This document shows positions 34,998 to 39,385 of a stretch of 39,385 bases of DNA, piece after piece. Every line of letters starts with the position of its first letter. The stretch's first letter is position 1. This DNA is from Acidobacteriaceae bacterium (lineage in GTDB: Bacteria > Acidobacteriota > Terriglobia > Terriglobales > Acidobacteriaceae). The position numbers were made by a program, and so were the translations under genes. The stretch covers positions 1 to 39,385 of the forward strand of contig JARLFY010000091.1 in NCBI GenBank assembly GCA_031296325.1, read 5' to 3'. The notes beneath the pieces are model-generated. The model saw nothing but the letters and a program-made list of their open reading frames with translations. It was not told where the DNA came from and ran no database searches.

Positions 34998-37433
34998 CTA
35001 CTCGACCGATGTCTGGTCAATCTGGATTTGTGTTTGTCGGGGCTGGTACTGTTGTAGATCGTTGAGGCTCGCCGAGTAGCGAGTGAGCGAGCCGGAGGTA
35101 AACAATGTATCGCCCGCAGGCAAAACCAGATCGCGGCGATTGGAGATTTGTACCAGACCTGCGTTGTCCTTGATCGGTGCGGCCGCCGGTTGCAGGTGCT
35201 GATCGTTGCCGGAGAGTAACTGGAGACGAAGCAGGTCGCCGTAGCCCGGAACCAGCCGCTGAATTTCGTCGAGAATTGCATTCGGGTCGAAGGGGCTGAG
35301 GCGCGGTTCAAGGTTGTTGGCGGTAAGCCATACGGCGTACCGATCGGCCTCGCCGGCCTGTACGCCGCGCGTCTGGCCCATGTCTGCGCGAGTGCCTGCG
35401 GTGGCCTGCCCAAAGGGAACCAGTGCGCGAACGTCGGCGCCCATCTTGTCGGCGATGCGCACGATCATCTCGAAGTCCGTGCGAACGCCTGCGCGGTCGG
35501 CGGCTTTTTTCACCTGCTGTAGATCGCCGTAGCTGTTGGTCACCGAGCCGGACTTCTCGTAGAGATTCGCTGCGGGCAGAACAACGTCGGCCAGTGCCGC
35601 CGTCTCAGTCAGGAACATCTCCTGCACCACGACGAAGGTGTTCTTGAGCGCGGCTGGATCGACATCGTAACGCGCCACGGGGTTCGCTCCGACGACGTAG
35701 AGCGCGGAGAGATTGCCTGCGGTTGCGGCGTCGAAGATCTCAATCAGGTCGAGACCGGGCGTGGTGGGCGAGCTGTACTCGATGGCAATCTTGCTGCCGG
35801 GATCCTGCGTGTCGATGGGGCCGATCGGCGTGTAGCCGGGAAGCAGGTCGGGCAGAAGTCCCATGTCGGCTGCGCCGCGCGAGTTGGCGTAGTCGGCCAG
35901 CAGCGCGAACTTTGCGTTCGGCAATGTCAGTCCAAAGTCGATGAGACGCTTGAGCTCCGCGCCGCGCAGATCATTGCCGATCAGGATGAGCAGCGACTCT
36001 TCGGCCTTGACCGCGTCTCGGAAGCTGGCCAGCGAAGTAGCGTCTGCGGCGGCTGCACTTGCTGCCGCATCGTCGCCGGAAAGATAAGCAGCCAGAGGTC
36101 CGTAGCCGTACTCGGCAAGATGCACGAAGGCCTTGGCCTGACGGCGCAGCTTGATCGCCTCCGAATTCGCGATGTAGAGCTTGGCGCGATTGAGCCGAAC
36201 GTTGGTGCGCAGATTCCACGCCGTTGCGGGACTCTGATTGGTCGGATCGCCGCCGACCAGAAGCACCGCCTTGGCAGTCAGCGTCTCGCGCAGCGATGCT
36301 GTGCGATTGGCCGTTCCCGCCAGAGCCTGCGCAAAGGTGACATAGTCCGCCGTGCGGTGGTGGTCGATGTTGTTGGTGTGCAGAACCGAGCGCGCAAACT
36401 TCTGTAATAGATACGCCTCTTCGTTGGTCAGGCGATTGCCGCCGATCACGCCGATGGTCTTACCGCCGCGTGCATCGCGCAGTTCGGAAAACTTTTTACC
36501 AACAAGCGTGAGCGCCTCTTCCCAGCTTGCAGGCTTCAACTCGCCGTTGGGCTGACGAACCAGCGGCTGCGTAATCCGCGCGTCGTTATTGGCGAAATCG
36601 AAGGCGTAACGTCCCTTGTTGCACAGGAAATCGCCGTTGATGCCGGACTTGTCGCGATTGTCTCCGCGCACGATCTCCGAGCCGTCGGCGGTAGAACGAA
36701 CGCCGAGCGTGGTCTTGCATCCGTCGCCGCAGTGCGTACAGATTGTGGCAACGTGGTTCATCTCCCACGGTCGCGTCTTGTAGCGATAGGCGCCAGAGGT
36801 CAGCGCGCCCACTGGACAAGCGTCGATGCACATGCCGCACTGCTCGCAGTCGAGGTGGGCAAGGTTGTCGGGCGCAAGCTGCGCGGGAACATTCGGCGCG
36901 ATGATCGACGACGAGCCGCGATTCTCCACGGCGAGCGCGAAGACGTCCATCCCTTCGCCACACATGCGCACGCAACGATAGCAGAGAATGCAGCGCGGGC
37001 GGTCGAAGTAGACGACCGGCGACCACTTCTGCTCCTCGCGATGATTCTTCGGCTCGGCGTAGAAGCTGTCCGCCGCGCCGTACTTGAAGGTCATGTCCTG
37101 CAACTCGCACTCGCCGCCCGCATCGCAGACCGGGCAGTCCAGCGGATGGTTGCCCAGCAGCAGTTGCAGCGTGGCCTTGCGCGCCTGAATCACCTCGGGC
37201 GTGTCGGTGAAGAAGACCTGTCCCTCGGCGACCTGTGTGGTGCAGGCGGTCTGTAGCTTCGGCACCTTCTCCTGGCGCACGACGCACATGCGACAGGCGG
37301 CCTGTAGGCTCAAGCCGGGGTAGTAGCAGAACGCAGGAATCTCGATGCCCGCAGATTTGCAGACCTCAATCAGCAGCGTCCCCGCAGGCGCGGTGAGTTT
37401 CTTGCCGTCAACGGTAATGGTTACATCTGCCAT
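34998..37433 (-). CDS. nuoG: NADH-quinone oxidoreductase subunit G
   Basis: NuoG carries the iron-sulfur chain of the peripheral arm of complex I. In the 811-aa protein C36, C47, C50 and C64 fit the [2Fe-2S] N1b, and H96, C100, C103 and C109 fit N5. CILCYRCVRMC (from 148) and CEQCGMCIDACP (from 196) are two complete four-cysteine ferredoxin motifs, more than the N4 ligand set of E. coli. CTHCGDGCK with a later LCNKGRYAFDF fits N7. A molybdopterin oxidoreductase-like domain without obvious cofactor function makes up the rest. It starts 46 bases after the 41-aa ORF and ends 14 bases before nuoH. Confidence 0.94.
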   Translation of the reverse strand: MADVTITVDGKKLTAPAGTLLIEVCKSAGIEIPAFCYYPGLSLQAACRMCVVRQEKVPKLQTACTTQVAEGQVFFTDTPEVIQARKATLQLLLGNHPLDCPVCDAGGECELQDMTFKYGAADSFYAEPKNHREEQKWSPVVYFDRPRCILCYRCVRMCGEGMDVFALAVENRGSSSIIAPNVPAQLAPDNLAHLDCEQCGMCIDACPVGALTSGAYRYKTRPWEMNHVATICTHCGDGCKTTLGVRSTADGSEIVRGDNRDKSGINGDFLCNKGRYAFDFANNDARITQPLVRQPNGELKPASWEEALTLVGKKFSELRDARGGKTIGVIGGNRLTNEEAYLLQKFARSVLHTNNIDHHRTADYVTFAQALAGTANRTASLRETLTAKAVLLVGGDPTNQSPATAWNLRTNVRLNRAKLYIANSEAIKLRRQAKAFVHLAEYGYGPLAAYLSGDDAAASAAAADATSLASFRDAVKAEESLLILIGNDLRGAELKRLIDFGLTLPNAKFALLADYANSRGAADMGLLPDLLPGYTPIGPIDTQDPGSKIAIEYSSPTTPGLDLIEIFDAATAGNLSALYVVGANPVARYDVDPAALKNTFVVVQEMFLTETAALADVVLPAANLYEKSGSVTNSYGDLQQVKKAADRAGVRTDFEMIVRIADKMGADVRALVPFGQATAGTRADMGQTRGVQAGEADRYAVWLTANNLEPRLSPFDPNAILDEIQRLVPGYGDLLRLQLLSGNDQHLQPAAAPIKDNAGLVQISNRRDLVLPAGDTLFTSGSLTRYSASLNDLQQYQPRQTQIQIDQTSVE

Positions 37434-37479
37434 TTCTAATCCCTATTCTCTACAGATCATCGTGCCGCATTTGTTCGTC

Positions 37480-37605
37480 TTATTTGAATCTGTGCGATTT
37501 CTGAAGCAGAATCTGCCGATCGGAGCTTTCGTGGTGCATCCTCGACTGAACCAACACGCCGAGAACAAAGAGAGCAAAGACTATTGCAAAAATTACGACG
37601 ATCAT
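37480..37605 (-). CDS. Small membrane protein between nuoF and nuoG (41 aa)
   Basis: ATG 37605 opens a 41-codon frame: a hydrophobic helix (MIVVIFAIVFALFVLGVLV) then a basic, His-rich tail (QSRMHHESSDRQILLQKSHR). It starts 14 bases after the nuoF stop and ends 46 bases before nuoG. TGGA six bases upstream of the ATG is a weak ribosome binding site. Position inside the operon suggests co-expression with complex I; no family is recognised. The C-terminal tail should be cytoplasmic because of its charge. Confidence 0.5.
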   Translation of the reverse strand: MIVVIFAIVFALFVLGVLVQSRMHHESSDRQILLQKSHRFK

Positions 37606-37619
37606 AAATCCACGGTTGC

Positions 37620-38951
37620 TCAGTGTCCTGCTCCGACTAACTCTTGCACCGTGATGAGCGGTGTTCCTGCCTTCTTGCCTTCGATGTAATCTTCGAACTC
37701 TTTGCGGAATTTTTTGACAAAGCCGAGCGTGGGCATGGCGGCGGCGTCGCCCAGCGGGCAGAAGGTGCGGCCCATCATGTTCTCCGCCAGATACTGCACG
37801 TTGTCGATGTCCTTCTTCTGTCCGCCGCCCTCGTAGACGCGGGTCAGGGTCTTCTTGATCCAGTCGGTTCCTTCGCGGCAGGGGATGCACCAACCGCAGC
37901 TCTCGTGCTGGTAGAACTTGATGGTGCGCAGGGCAAACTCGACGATGGAGACGGTCTCGTCGAGCACGACAATCCCGCCCGAGCCGAGCATGGTTCCCGC
38001 CTTGGCCATCTGGTCGAAGTCGAGGCCTACGTCGATCTCGTCGGCGCGCAGCACCGGGCAGGACGAGCCTCCCGGAACCACGGCCTTGAGCTGCTTGCCG
38101 TCGCGAATTCCTCCCGCAACCTCGTAGATCGCCTTGCGCATGGAGTAGCCCATCGGCAACTCATACACGCCGGGGCGGTTGACGTGACCGCTGATTCCGA
38201 AGAGTCGCGTACCGCCGTTGCGCTCTGTGCCCAGCTTGGCGTAGGCCTCGCCGCCCATCAGCAAAATGTGCGGCACGTTGGCGATGGTCTCGACGTTGTT
38301 GATGACCGTCGGCCCGCCATACAGTCCGACGACGGCAGGGAAGGGCGGGCGAATTCTCGGCACGCCGCGCTTGCCTTCCAGCGACTCCATCAACGCCGAC
38401 TCTTCACCGACCTCATAGGCTCCTGCGCCGGTCTGGGTCACAATGTCGAAGTCCAGGCCGGAGCCAAAGATATTCTTGCCCAGATAGCCGCGCTCGTAGG
38501 CCTCCGCAACCGCGTGCTCCATGATCTGGAGCAGGTAGCGATACTCGCCGCGCAGATAGATGAACCCCATCTTTGCGCCGATGGCCAGCCCCGCGATCAT
38601 TGCGCCTTCGATGATGGTGTGCGGGTCCTCGCGAAAGATCAGGTGATCCTTGCACGTCCCCGGCTCGCTCTCGTCGCCGTTCACCAGAACATACTTCGGC
38701 TTGGCCGAGGTCTTGGGAACGAAGCTCCACTTCAACCCGGTAGGGAAGCCCGCGCCGCCGCGTCCACGCAACCCGCTGGCCTTCATCGTGTCGATGATCC
38801 AGTTCGGCATCGCGTCGGGGCCTTGCGCAATCGCCTTCTGCACGGCTGCGTAACCTTCCAACTCGACATACTTGTCGATGGAGGCTGCGCCCTGGCCAAA
38901 CCTGCGCTTCAGCACAATCGCTTCATCGGGATGGGATACGAGTCTGGGCAT
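37620..38951 (-). CDS. nuoF: NADH-quinone oxidoreductase subunit F
   Basis: NuoF binds NADH and FMN and passes electrons to cluster N3. The 443-aa protein has the FMN loop LRGRGGAGFPTGLKWSF, the NADH-binding NGDESEPGTCKDHLIFREDPH, and the N3 ligands in ESCGWCIPCREGTDWIKKTL with the fourth cysteine in GRTFCPLGDAAAMP. The ATG overlaps the nuoE stop (TAATG), showing translational coupling. A long opposite-strand frame here is a shadow. Confidence 0.96.
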   Translation of the reverse strand: MPRLVSHPDEAIVLKRRFGQGAASIDKYVELEGYAAVQKAIAQGPDAMPNWIIDTMKASGLRGRGGAGFPTGLKWSFVPKTSAKPKYVLVNGDESEPGTCKDHLIFREDPHTIIEGAMIAGLAIGAKMGFIYLRGEYRYLLQIMEHAVAEAYERGYLGKNIFGSGLDFDIVTQTGAGAYEVGEESALMESLEGKRGVPRIRPPFPAVVGLYGGPTVINNVETIANVPHILLMGGEAYAKLGTERNGGTRLFGISGHVNRPGVYELPMGYSMRKAIYEVAGGIRDGKQLKAVVPGGSSCPVLRADEIDVGLDFDQMAKAGTMLGSGGIVVLDETVSIVEFALRTIKFYQHESCGWCIPCREGTDWIKKTLTRVYEGGGQKKDIDNVQYLAENMMGRTFCPLGDAAAMPTLGFVKKFRKEFEDYIEGKKAGTPLITVQELVGAGH

Positions 38952-39385
38952 TATCTCCCGTCCTTTTTGCTTGCATAGTCTTCGAGGATCTCATCGACCT
39001 TGGCTGGTGTCAGCTCGTCGTGGAAGTCGTAGTTGACCTGCATGGCTGGGGCGGCGCAGCAGTCGCCGATGCACTCAACCTCTTCGAGCGAGAACTGTCC
39101 GTCCGGCGTGGTCTGCTTGTGGCCAATACCCAGCTTCTGCTTGCAGTGGTCGAGAATCTCGTATCCCCCGCGCAACATGCAGCTGATGTTGGTGCAGACC
39201 TGCACGTTGTACTTGCCCGCTGGCTTAGTCCGCAGCATGGAGTAGTAGCTCAGCACGGAGCGCACGTCGAGGTCGATCAGGTCGAGCCGATGGGCGATCT
39301 CCTGAATGACGGCCTCGGAGACGTAGCCCACCTCATCCTGCGCGTAGAGCAGCATCGGGATCAGCGCCGAGCGCTTGACCGGGTA
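38951..39385 (-). CDS. nuoE: NADH-quinone oxidoreductase subunit E (5' end beyond window)
   Basis: NuoE holds the [2Fe-2S] cluster N1a beside NuoF. The reading frame continues through the right edge (YPVKRSALIPMLLYAQDEVG), so the true start lies outside; at least 144 codons are present. Cluster ligands are in VCTNISCMLRG (C-x4-C) and ECIGDCCAAPAMQVN (C-x3-C). Its stop overlaps nuoF. nuoA-D presumably lie further right. Confidence 0.94.
   Translation of the reverse strand, partial: YPVKRSALIPMLLYAQDEVGYVSEAVIQEIAHRLDLIDLDVRSVLSYYSMLRTKPAGKYNVQVCTNISCMLRGGYEILDHCKQKLGIGHKQTTPDGQFSLEEVECIGDCCAAPAMQVNYDFHDELTPAKVDEILEDYASKKDGR

Noticed and set aside
37644-38978. 444-codon plus-strand frame
   Set aside because: It is antisense to nuoF, with no recognisable domain and no ribosome binding site.

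Overview
The window looks like the chromosome of an Acidobacteriota member, most likely Terriglobia/Acidobacteriaceae (Granulicella, Terriglobus or Edaphobacter type). This is inferred from the high-GC codon usage, the large Tat-exported pectin-related hydrolase, a DUF6599-like protein, and many dispersed palindromic repeats built on a CGGAATGAC core. No 16S gene is present, so the placement is not proven.

Layout: (1) 1-1600: the first ~243 codons of a type I CRISPR cas3 (HD nuclease domain) run off the left edge. Next come an orphan small ORF and a tRNA-Leu(GAG) with its own promoter and terminator, a plausible boundary of an accessory island. (2) 1.9-8.1 kb: housekeeping genes plsY-gpsA, then convergent xseB and a bifunctional homocysteine methyltransferase/MTHFR, then ftsY-ribD. 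(3) 8.3-13.3 kb: an OprB-like porin, a LarA-like nickel-pincer racemase/epimerase whose 5' region holds a strong promoter followed at once by a terminator (small RNA or attenuator), and a DUF6599-like membrane protein, separated by repeat-rich gaps. (4) 13.6-19.6 kb, minus strand: a sugar-phosphate cluster (tkt, a 46-aa ORF, rpiA, an SDR, pgl, glk). (5) 19.9-27.6 kb: Mn-type superoxide dismutase, GH105 hydrolase convergent with a 1216-aa DUF4450-like glycosidase, and an exported subtilase. (6) 27.9-39.4 kb, minus strand: respiratory complex I genes in the order nuoE-F-(41 aa)-G-H-J-(36 aa)-K-L-M-N. nuoI is missing from its usual place between H and J. Two small membrane-protein genes are embedded in the operon, and one of them is tightly coupled to nuoJ and nuoK.

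Together the genes describe an aerobic, sugar- and plant-polymer-degrading heterotroph. Exported hydrolases and a porin deliver sugars, glucokinase and the pentose-phosphate enzymes process them, and complex I oxidises the NADH. The least ordinary features are the promoter-terminator unit ahead of the larA-like gene, the small ORFs inside the nuo operon, the CTAG-ended palindromic elements (two sharing one CTAG and supplying the nuoN stop codon), and the repeated tandem amplification of one arm of the repeat at three loci.
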